Assembly (NCBI GenBank): GCA_046719715.1
Contig: JBDNCJ010000070.1
Location: 1-14,228, forward strand
Direction: 5' to 3'
Length of the DNA: 14,228 nucleotides
DNA from: JANWWM01 sp046719715
GTDB taxonomy: Bacteria; Bacteroidota; Chlorobiia; Chlorobiales; Thermochlorobacteraceae
Below are positions 1 to 7,468 of this stretch, piece after piece (within the stretch, counting starts at the first letter, position 1; each line of letters begins with the position of its first letter). The position numbers and the translations under genes were made by a program. The notes below the pieces were generated by a model. It did not search any database and was not told where the DNA came from. It saw only the letters and a program-made list of their open reading frames with translations.

Positions 1-740
1 GGCGCGTCGAGATAGCGGTCAATCGCAAAGTGAGCAAGATAGACAAGCGGCGTGCTGAAAACGGCGACAACGGCTTTGTAAAGGTAATTCATCGTGCAAA
101 CGGCGAGCACTTGTGAAAGCGACCAACCCGCACCGATGTAAAACGCGATGAATAAAACGATGAAACTATCGATGAGTTGCGAAACGAGCGTTGAGCCTGT
201 GGCTCGAAGCCAAATTTTTTCGCCGCCCGTCTTGGCTTTGAAAAATTCAAACACCGTTACATCAAGAAACTGACCGACCAAAAATGCAATCAAAGAGCCG
301 ACGATAATCCACAAGCCTTGCCCGAAAATGGCGTTGTAGGCGAGGTTCATGTTCAGTCGCTCTCCGTCTTGCACGCGAAACTGCCAGAAGTCCGCAGGTG
401 AGAGCCGAATCGTTGCGTAGATGATGAGGAAGGCGTAGGCAATCAAGCCAGCGGCAATGAAGGAAATGAGGCGCACGCCGCGCCGCCCAAAGTATTCATT
501 GACCACGTCCGTCAGAACGAAAACCAAAGGCCAAGCAATCACGCCCGCCGTGAGGTTGAACGAAAGATGTTCAACGCCGAAGAGCGATAAATCCATCGGC
601 GAAAGTCCAAGCGTGGCTTCAAGCGAAAAGACTTTCGTTCCGGCAAACTCGCCCAAGAGTGCATTCGTAATGAAAAACATTCCAAGAATGAGAAAGAGCC
701 GAGCACGCTTTTCCTCAATGGTCAAGGCATTGGTGGTCAA
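1..740 (-). CDS. Queuosine precursor transporter (YhhQ/VUT family), 3' end cut by window edge
   Basis: Reverse-strand translation gives 246 residues of a hydrophobic multi-pass inner-membrane protein that runs off the left edge. It matches the YhhQ/VUT family (DUF165), which imports queuosine precursors (preQ0/preQ1) for tRNA modification. Family hallmarks seen: a first membrane segment with ITNALLGEFAGTKVFSLE (about 24-41), the signature TDVVNEYFGRR (77-87), and WLRATGSTLVSQLIDS (177-192) ahead of a late membrane helix. No ATG is available at the expected start: the frame is closed upstream by TGA, and the first start codon is TTG at 740, giving (M)TTNALTIEEKR. The first ATG, at 680, would cut into the first membrane segment. 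TTG at 725 is an alternative. No Shine-Dalgarno sequence is visible. The gene is divergent from the envelope cluster. Family assignment is confident; the start is inferred. Confidence 0.88.
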   Translation of the reverse strand, partial: MTTNALTIEEKRARLFLILGMFFITNALLGEFAGTKVFSLEATLGLSPMDLSLFGVEHLSFNLTAGVIAWPLVFVLTDVVNEYFGRRGVRLISFIAAGLIAYAFLIIYATIRLSPADFWQFRVQDGERLNMNLAYNAIFGQGLWIIVGSLIAFLVGQFLDVTVFEFFKAKTGGEKIWLRATGSTLVSQLIDSFIVLFIAFYIGAGWSLSQVLAVCTMNYLYKAVVAVFSTPLVYLAHFAIDRYLDA

Positions 741-776
741 GATGGTGATGTTAAAGTAATGATGATTGAGACGCGT

Positions 777-807
777 TCAAGCTAACACGGTTGCGAGTGC
801 TTTGCAA
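777..807 (-). promoter_or_regulatory. Possible promoter of the queuosine transporter gene
   Basis: On the minus strand TAGCTTGA (plus 777-784) is a weak match to the Bacteroidota -7 motif TAnnTTTG. A TTG (plus 805-807) lies 20 bp upstream of it, a suitable spacing. Transcription would begin near 770, about 30 bases before the TTG start codon at 740. The match is imperfect, so this is a candidate only. Confidence 0.25.
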
Positions 808-853
808 CAGTTCGCCGCGCTTGGCAATTCCAATGCGTTGCAAGTTTCATGCC

Positions 854-888
854 GTTAATTTTCTTGCTCGCATCGTTAATCTATTAAC
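854..888. promoter_or_regulatory. GTTAAT half-sites and a perfect palindrome: candidate operator
   Basis: GTTAAT-CT-ATTAAC at 875-888 is a perfect 6-bp inverted repeat with a 2-bp spacer. A further GTTAAT sits at 854-859, exactly 21 bp (two helical turns) upstream. The sites lie 13 bp before the -33 element of the cluster promoter, a position typical for an activator or shared divergent regulator. Which protein binds is unknown, and AT-rich palindromes can occur by chance. Confidence 0.35.
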
Positions 889-900
889 AATTCCTTAACC

Positions 901-929
901 TTGCTTTTTAAGGGGCTTTTCTATCTTTG
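901..929 (+). promoter_or_regulatory. Bacteroidota-type promoter of the envelope gene cluster
   Basis: TATCTTTG at 922-929 is an exact match to the Bacteroidota -7 consensus TAnnTTTG. TTG at 901-903 stands 18 bp upstream of it, near the usual spacing for the -33 element. Transcription should begin around 935, leaving a leader of about 35 bases before the start codon at 971. This is the best promoter in the window. Confidence 0.6.
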
Positions 930-970
930 CAACCCGTAACGCAGTCCACACCTAACAAGCATCACCGATT

Positions 971-3076
971 TTGAAACATCAGAGATTACACCTGAAGTTT
1001 TGGCTAATTTTCGTTTTGTTCGCTCTCGCTAAACAGCCTCTTTTCGCGCAACTGTTTGACGAACAAAAAACGACGAATGTCGGTCTGATTCGGCTTGGAA
1101 TCACCAACTATGGCGTGATTGGAAACGGCTTCCGATTTTTTCCTCAAATCCCATCGTGCGAATATCCAACGGGTTCACAAATTGAGCACTTGTTCAACGC
1201 CGGGCTATGGGTGGGCGCAATTCAAGGCGGCATCTCTAAAGTAACCACAGGGGCTGTGGTTCAAACAGGAACAAGCACCGGAAACCCAAACACCGCTGGC
1301 TACGAATTTACCGATGCAACCTCACGCGGCTTAATTCAACGCTCATCGCTCATTGAAAGCCCCTTCTTCAACCCCAGTGCGATTAGCCATCAAGATTTGA
1401 TTGCGGATTTTACAGACTCGATTTTGATTCGTCCGGGCGCAACGGGCGTGATTCCTCAGCACAATCCCTTGCGCATAACGGTTCGGGCAGAACATTACGC
1501 ATGGAACTTTGAGTTTGCCAATTTCTTCGTGATTTTGAACTACGCGATTGTCAATCGGAGCAATGATTCGTTGGTATTGCCACATATTGGAATCTTCCAA
1601 AACTCGATTGTGCGCAATACGCGCCTTGTCGCGCCACAAGGAACGGCGTTCTTCAATCGTGCGGCGGGCGGCTACCTCGATTCGCTCGATGCCACTTACA
1701 AATTTGACCTCGCTGGCGAGCCTTCGGAAACGCAAAGCTACTACTCGACGAAGTTTTTAGGGGCACTGTATAAAAGTCGCCTCTATCGTCCGGGATTAAG
1801 CAACCGTCCTGATTTGGACAGTCTGAATTTCAGAGCCAACTTTCAAGCGTGGGCATTTGCGACCGACCCCTTCGTGCCCGGACCGCCAAGCGACGACTTC
1901 GACCGACTGAACCGCATGCGCGCACGTCTCTTTGACAGCCCCGACAGCACGCAAATTCGCCAAGCCTTGCGCACGCAACCGGGCAACCGTTTAGAACTGC
2001 TTTCCGTCGGACCGTTTCCGACCTTACCGCCCGGCGATACGATTACGATTGCTTTTGCCGCCGTCGCCGCCAGAAACGCCTCCACTGTCGCCGATTACGT
2101 CAATGATAAACCCGAAGCCCGTGCCACGCTGGTCAATAACCTCGACCTCGCCCAACGCACTTTCAACGGCAACGACCGCAACGGCAACGGCATTCTCGAG
2201 CCCGAAGAAGATTTGAACGGCGACGGCATTATCCGCCGATTTCTCCTACCTTCGCCGCCAAATGCCCCGCGCTACAAAGTGGTGGCAGAAGACCGTAAAG
2301 TAACGCTCTATTGGGATAAATCTGCCGAAGAATCTATCGACTTGCTCTCTGGCGTTAAAGATTTTGAAGGTTATCGCATCTATCGCACGAACCCAGGCGA
2401 CGACCGTAGCCGCGAAGGATTAGCCTTTTCGCTTCGTCTGGTTGCGCAATACGACCAACCGAACAACAATATCGGCTTCGACAACGGCTTCAACGCGATT
2501 AAACTTCCGTCGCCCGTCCGATTCGACGGCGATACGATTGAGTATGCCTATAAGTATGAATTCAACAACCTTTTGAACGGCTGGCAATACGCTTTCAACG
2601 TCACCGCGTTTGATTCGGGCAATACCGTCATTGGCTTGGAAAGTTTGGAATCGGCACGCTCGACGAACTTCACAACGGCTATTCCGGGCAAAACGCCAAC
2701 CGAACGCAAAGAAGACGCCATCGGTATTTATCCAAACCCCTTCTACGTGCGTGCGGCATGGAGCGGACCGAATCGACGCGAACAAAAAATTTACTTCACC
2801 AACCTGCCCCCCGAATGTGAAATCACCATCTTCACCGTGGCAGGCGACGTGATTGACCGATTTACCCACAACGCAAAAACCTACGCCGGCGGAGATAACC
2901 GCTGGAACGACCTTTACGGCAATCAATCCAACCGACGCGCTTTTTCAGGAGGTGAGGTCGCTTGGGATATTTTCAGCAAATCCGACCAAGCCCTTTCAAC
3001 CGGGCTTTACATCGTCGCGGTCAAAAATCTGCGCAACGGCGACGTAAGAACAGGTCGGTTCGCCGTTGTTAGGTAA
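971..3076 (+). CDS. Secreted FN3-like protein with T9SS-type C-terminal tail
   Basis: The 701-residue protein is probably surface-exposed. Residues 1-27 form a signal peptide (basic start, hydrophobic WLIFVLFALA, cleavage after LFA). Residues 28-390 are a beta-rich region I do not recognise. Residues 401-419 (DRNGNGILEPEEDLNGDG) hold two Asp/Asn-rich loops like calcium-binding EF-hand or dockerin loops. About 428-570 resembles a fibronectin type III fold (VTLYWDKSAEES...FEGYRIYR). The tail from about 584 begins IGIYPNPF and ends GRFAVVR, resembling the sorting domains recognised by type IX secretion, though it lacks the usual PNPFNP. The start is TTG at 971: the frame is closed by TAA at 953, and only this start gives a charged signal-peptide N terminus. 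It is the first gene of the cluster, 29 bp before the next. Function is unknown. Confidence 0.85.
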   Translation: MKHQRLHLKFWLIFVLFALAKQPLFAQLFDEQKTTNVGLIRLGITNYGVIGNGFRFFPQIPSCEYPTGSQIEHLFNAGLWVGAIQGGISKVTTGAVVQTGTSTGNPNTAGYEFTDATSRGLIQRSSLIESPFFNPSAISHQDLIADFTDSILIRPGATGVIPQHNPLRITVRAEHYAWNFEFANFFVILNYAIVNRSNDSLVLPHIGIFQNSIVRNTRLVAPQGTAFFNRAAGGYLDSLDATYKFDLAGEPSETQSYYSTKFLGALYKSRLYRPGLSNRPDLDSLNFRANFQAWAFATDPFVPGPPSDDFDRLNRMRARLFDSPDSTQIRQALRTQPGNRLELLSVGPFPTLPPGDTITIAFAAVAARNASTVADYVNDKPEARATLVNNLDLAQRTFNGNDRNGNGILEPEEDLNGDGIIRRFLLPSPPNAPRYKVVAEDRKVTLYWDKSAEESIDLLSGVKDFEGYRIYRTNPGDDRSREGLAFSLRLVAQYDQPNNNIGFDNGFNAIKLPSPVRFDGDTIEYAYKYEFNNLLNGWQYAFNVTAFDSGNTVIGLESLESARSTNFTTAIPGKTPTERKEDAIGIYPNPFYVRAAWSGPNRREQKIYFTNLPPECEITIFTVAGDVIDRFTHNAKTYAGGDNRWNDLYGNQSNRRAFSGGEVAWDIFSKSDQALSTGLYIVAVKNLRNGDVRTGRFAVVR

Positions 3077-3105
3077 TCTCTTTTAACCTTAAACTTTCGA
3101 TAACA

Positions 3106-5409
3106 ATGCGAAAACTTGCAACCCTTGTCTCTCTGCTGATGCTCATGAGCATGAGCGCGACGGCGCAAACCCTCACGCCGATTACACAGCTCAAGCAAAC
3201 CAATCCCGATTCGCTCGCGAACTGGTTCAACGCCACGCCGCTTGCGCCTTTTTTCTCAAACAACTACGGCGACACTGTTACCGTCATTGGGCAAGTGATT
3301 TGGACGGCTGACCAATCGTTTGATATATTAACGGGCGGAAATGCAAGCCGTGCACTCATTTACATTGCCGATACAGCACGCGTGAGCGGCAACAAACTGC
3401 CGAACTTCGGTGCGATTCAAGTCTTTGACCAAGTCGGCGCGGCGGGAAATCGCGATTCGAGCCTCTTCAACGTGCCGCGTGGCGAAGTCATTAAGTTGAC
3501 GGCGAGAATCCGTAGTGCGTTTGGTTCGCCCTTGGGCTACCATCACACGGTTGAATTGGATAAAATCAATTTCACCTCGCTCGACCTCGACGACCCGCTT
3601 CCCAATCCGATTCCGCTTCCCGATACGCTTGAAATCCCATTGGATTCGCTCTTCAAGCTCGACGGCAATATGGATTTGCTTGCTGAAAAATATGATGGTG
3701 CGATTGTGCGCATCACAGGTCCATTGACAGCAGTGGTTCCGAGCCAAGTGGTTGGCGGAAACGGTCGCTATCCAGAGTGGTATGTAACGAAGCCGTTACC
3801 GACATCGCTCACAGGCGTGCTCGCGCTTCCGATTGGGGATAACTCCAAATTTTTCAGAGGCACGGCAGGCGGTGCCGGCGGTGTTGCAAATCCCGACCCC
3901 ATTCCGCCAAACGGTGCAGTGATTACGAGCATTACAGGCGTGCTTTCCAAAGTGCGTTCAGACGGTCCGCTGGTGGTCGATACGTGGAACCCCCCGCCGT
4001 CGGGTGCACGTGGCAGAACGTGGCGATTACACCCCTTCCGCGCCAGCGACATTGTGCTGGCACCGTCGCTTCCACCAGTCATTGCATCAGTGGTGCGCAA
4101 TTTGGCGGTTGGCGCACCGAATTCGCCGGTAACGGTTACAACGACGGTATCTATGCCAAACGCAAGCGACACTGTCGCATCAGTTCAAGTCTTTTACAAC
4201 ACTACAACCACTTTGCCCGATAGAAATTTCGGCGGACCTTATACAACGGTCAATGCAACTCGTAGCCAAACCAACGACTCGGTTTGGACGGCGAATATTC
4301 CCGGATTTCCGCTCGGCACATTTGTTAATTACTTTGTCAAAGCCACAGGAAGTAATAATCTCTCGGTGCTGGATAGAGACACCGCACAAGCCAAGAACTT
4401 CTATCGCGTCGCAAATTCACTTGGCATTTTCGATGTGCAGTTTTCGCCTTACGACAATCCCGTAACGAGCAACATCGTCTCGCCGCTTCTTGACCAAACC
4501 GTAACGGTTCGCGGCACCGTAACGGCTGATTCATTAGATAACTTGAACGAATTGCCGACCAATGCGCCGATTGCGATTCACATTCAAGATGGGCGCGGCG
4601 TCTTCAGTGGCGTGCGCGTGGTGCTCAATGGCTACACGACGCCCGCAGGGCAAATTGTGCGTAACGACTCGGTTGAAGTAACGGGCGTGGTTCGGGAATC
4701 CTTCTCCTACACGCAAATTGACGCGCGTCAATCCGCAGGCGGTTCGATTACGAAAATCGGAACAGCAACCACACCCATTACGCCGCTCTTGCTCACGACG
4801 GATACGCTGCGCGTGCTAAGCGAACGCTTCGAAGGCATGCTTGTGCAAGTCAATAATGTCGAAGTTACGCGCATAAGATTGGCAGGGCAAGAATTTGCGA
4901 TTCGCCAACAAGGTTCAACGTCGCCTAACGATTATCTCGTCGACGACCTTTCAGGTTGGGCGTTCCGTGGCGGCGGCACAGCAACACCCATCAATCCCAA
5001 CGCCGATACGGTGAGGGTCGGAGACCGCTTCTCGTTGCTACGCGGCATTCACTTCTTCTCGTTCAGCCAATACAAACTCACGCCGCGTCGCACAGGCGAT
5101 TTCGATGGCTATCTCTTCACCAACGAAACCGTAAATCCAACGCCAAAGCAATTCACGCTTGCGCAAAACTATCCGAATCCGTTCAACCCCATCACGATGA
5201 TTCGTTATGAACTGCCAGAGCGCGCCGACGTAACGCTCAAAGTCTATGACGTGCTCGGTCGCGAAGTTGCTACGCTCGTCAACGCCGCGCAAGGACAAGG
5301 CTCTTATCAAGTGCCGTTCAATGCCTCAAACCTTGCGAGTGGGGTTTACTTCTATCGCTTGAAGGCTGGTTCGTTTATGCAAACGAAAAAAATGCTTCTC
5401 GTGAAGTAA
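3106..5409 (+). CDS. T9SS cargo protein with duplicated OB-fold-like modules
   Basis: The 767-residue protein has a signal peptide (1-21, cleavage after SATA) and a textbook type IX sorting tail from about 686: AQNYPNPFNP, then YELPERADVTLKVYDVLGRE, then GVYFYRLKAG, ending KKMLLVK. This tail directs export across the outer membrane and often attachment to the cell surface. Between them is an internal duplication. Module A (about 56-317) and module B (about 463-668) each start with a strand pattern like DTVTVIGQV / QTVTVRGTV, have a YIAD / HIQD turn, and continue with EKYDGAIVRI / ERFEGMLVQV. They are separated by an Ig-like region (about 322-435). In module B, IHIQDGRGVF...DSVEVTGVVRESFSYTQI resembles the OB-fold domain that accompanies secreted nucleases of the ExeM/YhcR type, but no nuclease domain is present. 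Its role is probably binding or adhesion; the ligand is unknown. Confidence 0.88.
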   Translation: MRKLATLVSLLMLMSMSATAQTLTPITQLKQTNPDSLANWFNATPLAPFFSNNYGDTVTVIGQVIWTADQSFDILTGGNASRALIYIADTARVSGNKLPNFGAIQVFDQVGAAGNRDSSLFNVPRGEVIKLTARIRSAFGSPLGYHHTVELDKINFTSLDLDDPLPNPIPLPDTLEIPLDSLFKLDGNMDLLAEKYDGAIVRITGPLTAVVPSQVVGGNGRYPEWYVTKPLPTSLTGVLALPIGDNSKFFRGTAGGAGGVANPDPIPPNGAVITSITGVLSKVRSDGPLVVDTWNPPPSGARGRTWRLHPFRASDIVLAPSLPPVIASVVRNLAVGAPNSPVTVTTTVSMPNASDTVASVQVFYNTTTTLPDRNFGGPYTTVNATRSQTNDSVWTANIPGFPLGTFVNYFVKATGSNNLSVLDRDTAQAKNFYRVANSLGIFDVQFSPYDNPVTSNIVSPLLDQTVTVRGTVTADSLDNLNELPTNAPIAIHIQDGRGVFSGVRVVLNGYTTPAGQIVRNDSVEVTGVVRESFSYTQIDARQSAGGSITKIGTATTPITPLLLTTDTLRVLSERFEGMLVQVNNVEVTRIRLAGQEFAIRQQGSTSPNDYLVDDLSGWAFRGGGTATPINPNADTVRVGDRFSLLRGIHFFSFSQYKLTPRRTGDFDGYLFTNETVNPTPKQFTLAQNYPNPFNPITMIRYELPERADVTLKVYDVLGREVATLVNAAQGQGSYQVPFNASNLASGVYFYRLKAGSFMQTKKMLLVK

Positions 5410-5500
5410 TGAGTAACGAGTAATGAGCAAGGAGTAGCGAGAAGGTGTTGCTACTGGCTACTTACCAATCGTTATTCACCAATCATTAGTCATTCGTCTT
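5406..5500. repeat. Two degenerate heptamer arrays in inverted orientation
   Basis: From 5406 the sequence runs in 7-base steps: GTAATGA, GTAACGA, GTAATGA, GCAAGGA, GTAGCGA (5406-5440), then decays. From about 5452 to 5500 a second 7-base series reads on the opposite strand with similar units (for example TATTCAC, CAATCAT, TAGTCAT), so the pair could fold into a long imperfect hairpin. The first unit contains the TAA stop of the upstream gene (5407-5409). Degenerate heptamer tracts of this kind occur in several bacterial phyla; their role is unclear. Confidence 0.55.
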
Positions 5501-5507
5501 GTGTTCG

Positions 5508-5538
5508 TGAGAGTCGCTCAAAGGAGGGGCGGCTCTCA
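5508..5538 (+). terminator. Hairpin between the second and third cluster genes (terminator or processing site)
   Basis: TGAGAGTCGC (5508-5517) pairs with GCGGCTCTCA (5529-5538): 10 base pairs with one G-T wobble and an 11-base loop. No U-run follows, so it is not a standard intrinsic terminator. It may be a partial terminator, or a stem that shields the upstream transcript from decay and so sets different levels for the two secreted proteins and the downstream membrane genes. A second, weaker stem with two wobbles (GGACGCG 5550-5556 with TGTGTCC 5566-5572) follows. Confidence 0.4.
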
Positions 5539-5585
5539 TTGAACCAAGGGGACGCGTAAGCGGAGTGTGTCCAAGTCCGTCAATT

Positions 5586-5593
5586 TAATTTTG
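5586..5593 (+). promoter_or_regulatory. Possible internal promoter -7 element
   Basis: TAATTTTG matches the Bacteroidota -7 consensus TAnnTTTG exactly, but no TTG-type -33 element stands at the right distance. If used, transcription would start near 5600, too close to the ATG at 5604. That would favour a later translation start, such as the ATG at 5649. Confidence 0.35.
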
Positions 5594-5603
5594 ATAAAGA
5601 AGA

Positions 5604-7415
5604 ATGCACCTGAACCTCTATCGCCGAAACAACGTGAGCCAAAGCAAGATGGTAAAAGCAGGATTGCTGATTCTGTTGGGGATTGCGCTGTCGGCTTGCG
5701 AAGAAAATCCGATTAACAAGCCAAACACATTTTCAAATCCTCAAACCAGCATCGTTACCGACCGCATTTTCGTGGATTTGCAAGGTACAGTAACGCTGAA
5801 TTGGTCAGGGACGATTGCTGATGGTTTTGTTGGCGGATTTATGCTCACCTTTGATTCTACGCGCTGGGGAACAGAGACGACATCGGCTTTTACGACGCGC
5901 CAAGACAGTACATTTCGCTTAACCTTTTTCTCATTAGATACCACCTTCACGCTCTTTGTTGCCGCCGTGCGTTTAGACAATGGAAACGGACGCTACGACA
6001 CCGCCCTCATTCGCGGAACACTTAACTTCGGCAGAGAACCTTTTACAGACCTCAACGCCAACGGACGCTACGACGAAGGTGAACCGTTCATCGATATTGG
6101 GAGCATTGATGAAACGCCTGCGCGCGTTACGTTCCCCGTCCGCAATTCGCGACCCGAATTAGCGCAACGATTTTTAACCCTTGTTCCCGACACGTCGCTT
6201 CCCGTAACGCAATTTGAGTTCAGAGCCAACGATAGAGATGGAATCAATACGCTTCGCGGAATTCAACTCTGTTTGAACGATTCGACCTTTCCTGCCGATA
6301 AGACCGTTGAAGTTCGAATTTTCTCGCAAGATTTAACCGTGATTTTGGAGAGTGCGACGCCGAAAAATGCTGGCGTAACGGAAGCCAAGATTTATGTTGG
6401 TTCGAGCAATGCGCCATTGGCGACGCGCCTACCTGACTACCGAATGAATGCGCCGAATGTGCTCTACGCGCGTGCCGTAGATGCGCCGGGCGCAACCAGT
6501 AATGTCATACGAATCCCGCACGCCGATTCACTGTGGGTGCCGAGAGTGCTTTCAAACTCGCCGCTCGTCGTCGTTGATGATTTTGCACCTGCGGACAGAG
6601 ACCCCTTTGACGCGTTCAATTCAGCAGGCGCGCCGCTTGCCGCCGAAAGGGTGTTGCCCGAAGTCTTTAATCAAATTCGCGGCGGACGCTATGTTAATCC
6701 AACGCGTTACGAAGTCATTACGCTCAAAGTGCCGATTATTTCGCCAAGCCCGTTAAGTCCAGCCACGTTGGAACGATTGCGACGACAAGCCATTCAAAAC
6801 AGCGCGCCCGACGTGCTGAAAAAGCTCCTATTGCTTTACGATGTGGCGTTTTGGTATACGGATAACAATCCGTCGTTTCTTACGGCGCAGCTTGCATTGC
6901 CCGACGCACTCAACAGCGGCGTCGATGTGCTGATGACCATCGGCACTTCGGGCGATAGAGACGCGCTTTCACTCTCATTCTCGCCAGCGGCTTCGGCAAC
7001 AGTTGTTCCACAAGCGCAATTTCAAACCCCGAATCCGCAATTTGCAACATTCGTGCGCGACGTCGCCGATACAACCTTTCCATCGCTTTCATACAACGGC
7101 AACTTCCGTGCAGGCACCTACACGACGAGCGCACATACATTGCAGTTCAACATTGATAATCCTAACGACATTGTGCCGCTTTACAGCCTGCCCCTCTCGT
7201 TCCCGATGATTGCGAACAATCAATTAGCCGCAGACTCGCGCTTTGTGATATCGCGGCGAACATATCGGCAAGCCGGGCAGGAGCGGGGCAGAATCGTCTT
7301 TTGCTCTGTTCCGATGTATCGCGTCATCGTTCGCGCCGATGCGCCAACCATTACCGATACGACGGCACTGCGACGCTTCTATGACGCCGTCTTTGAAAAA
7401 GAATTTGGACAGTAA
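5604..7415 (+). CDS. Lipoprotein of unknown function with a Ca-binding-like loop
   Basis: The 603-residue product is a lipoprotein: a hydrophobic stretch AGLLILLGIALSAC ends in a lipobox (L-S-A-C, Cys32), so the mature protein should be anchored to a membrane, probably the outer one. The true start may be the ATG at 5649 (MVKAGLLILL...), which gives a normal-length signal, or GTG at 5634; the 5604 start adds 15 residues. Residues 33-300 look like beta-sandwich domains, and 149-164 (DLNANGRYDEGEPFID) resembles a calcium-binding loop. Residues about 318-460 change character: LVVVDDFAP, then a helix-rich part, then YDVAFWYTDN, then SGVDVLMTIGTSG, alternating hydrophobic strands and helices like a Rossmann- or amidotransferase-like fold. 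GRIVFCSVPMYR near the C terminus fits a closing strand of that fold. No catalytic residues could be assigned. It lies 53 bp before the TonB receptor gene, suggesting a partner role. Confidence 0.82.
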   Translation: MHLNLYRRNNVSQSKMVKAGLLILLGIALSACEENPINKPNTFSNPQTSIVTDRIFVDLQGTVTLNWSGTIADGFVGGFMLTFDSTRWGTETTSAFTTRQDSTFRLTFFSLDTTFTLFVAAVRLDNGNGRYDTALIRGTLNFGREPFTDLNANGRYDEGEPFIDIGSIDETPARVTFPVRNSRPELAQRFLTLVPDTSLPVTQFEFRANDRDGINTLRGIQLCLNDSTFPADKTVEVRIFSQDLTVILESATPKNAGVTEAKIYVGSSNAPLATRLPDYRMNAPNVLYARAVDAPGATSNVIRIPHADSLWVPRVLSNSPLVVVDDFAPADRDPFDAFNSAGAPLAAERVLPEVFNQIRGGRYVNPTRYEVITLKVPIISPSPLSPATLERLRRQAIQNSAPDVLKKLLLLYDVAFWYTDNNPSFLTAQLALPDALNSGVDVLMTIGTSGDRDALSLSFSPAASATVVPQAQFQTPNPQFATFVRDVADTTFPSLSYNGNFRAGTYTTSAHTLQFNIDNPNDIVPLYSLPLSFPMIANNQLAADSRFVISRRTYRQAGQERGRIVFCSVPMYRVIVRADAPTITDTTALRRFYDAVFEKEFGQ

Positions 7416-7468
7416 TTTGAGAGTAAAAACTCCAACAAGAAAACTAAACGAATAGAGACGCATTGAAC

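Noticed and set aside
457..759. 100-residue plus-strand open frame
   Set aside because: It is antisense to the queuosine transporter, is rich in Arg, Ser, Pro and Lys, and has no domain-like pattern.
2420..2926. 168-residue minus-strand open frame inside the first cluster gene
   Set aside because: It mirrors the coding frame of a well-supported gene and has no signal, motif or promoter of its own.
7463..7468. TTG start two codons upstream of the TonB receptor ATG
   Set aside because: The ATG at 7469 is a stronger codon and starts the signal peptide directly.
7416..7468. Separate promoter for the TonB receptor
   Set aside because: No TAnnTTTG motif is present; only a 4-bp stem (GAGT/ACTC) is seen, so read-through from upstream is more likely.
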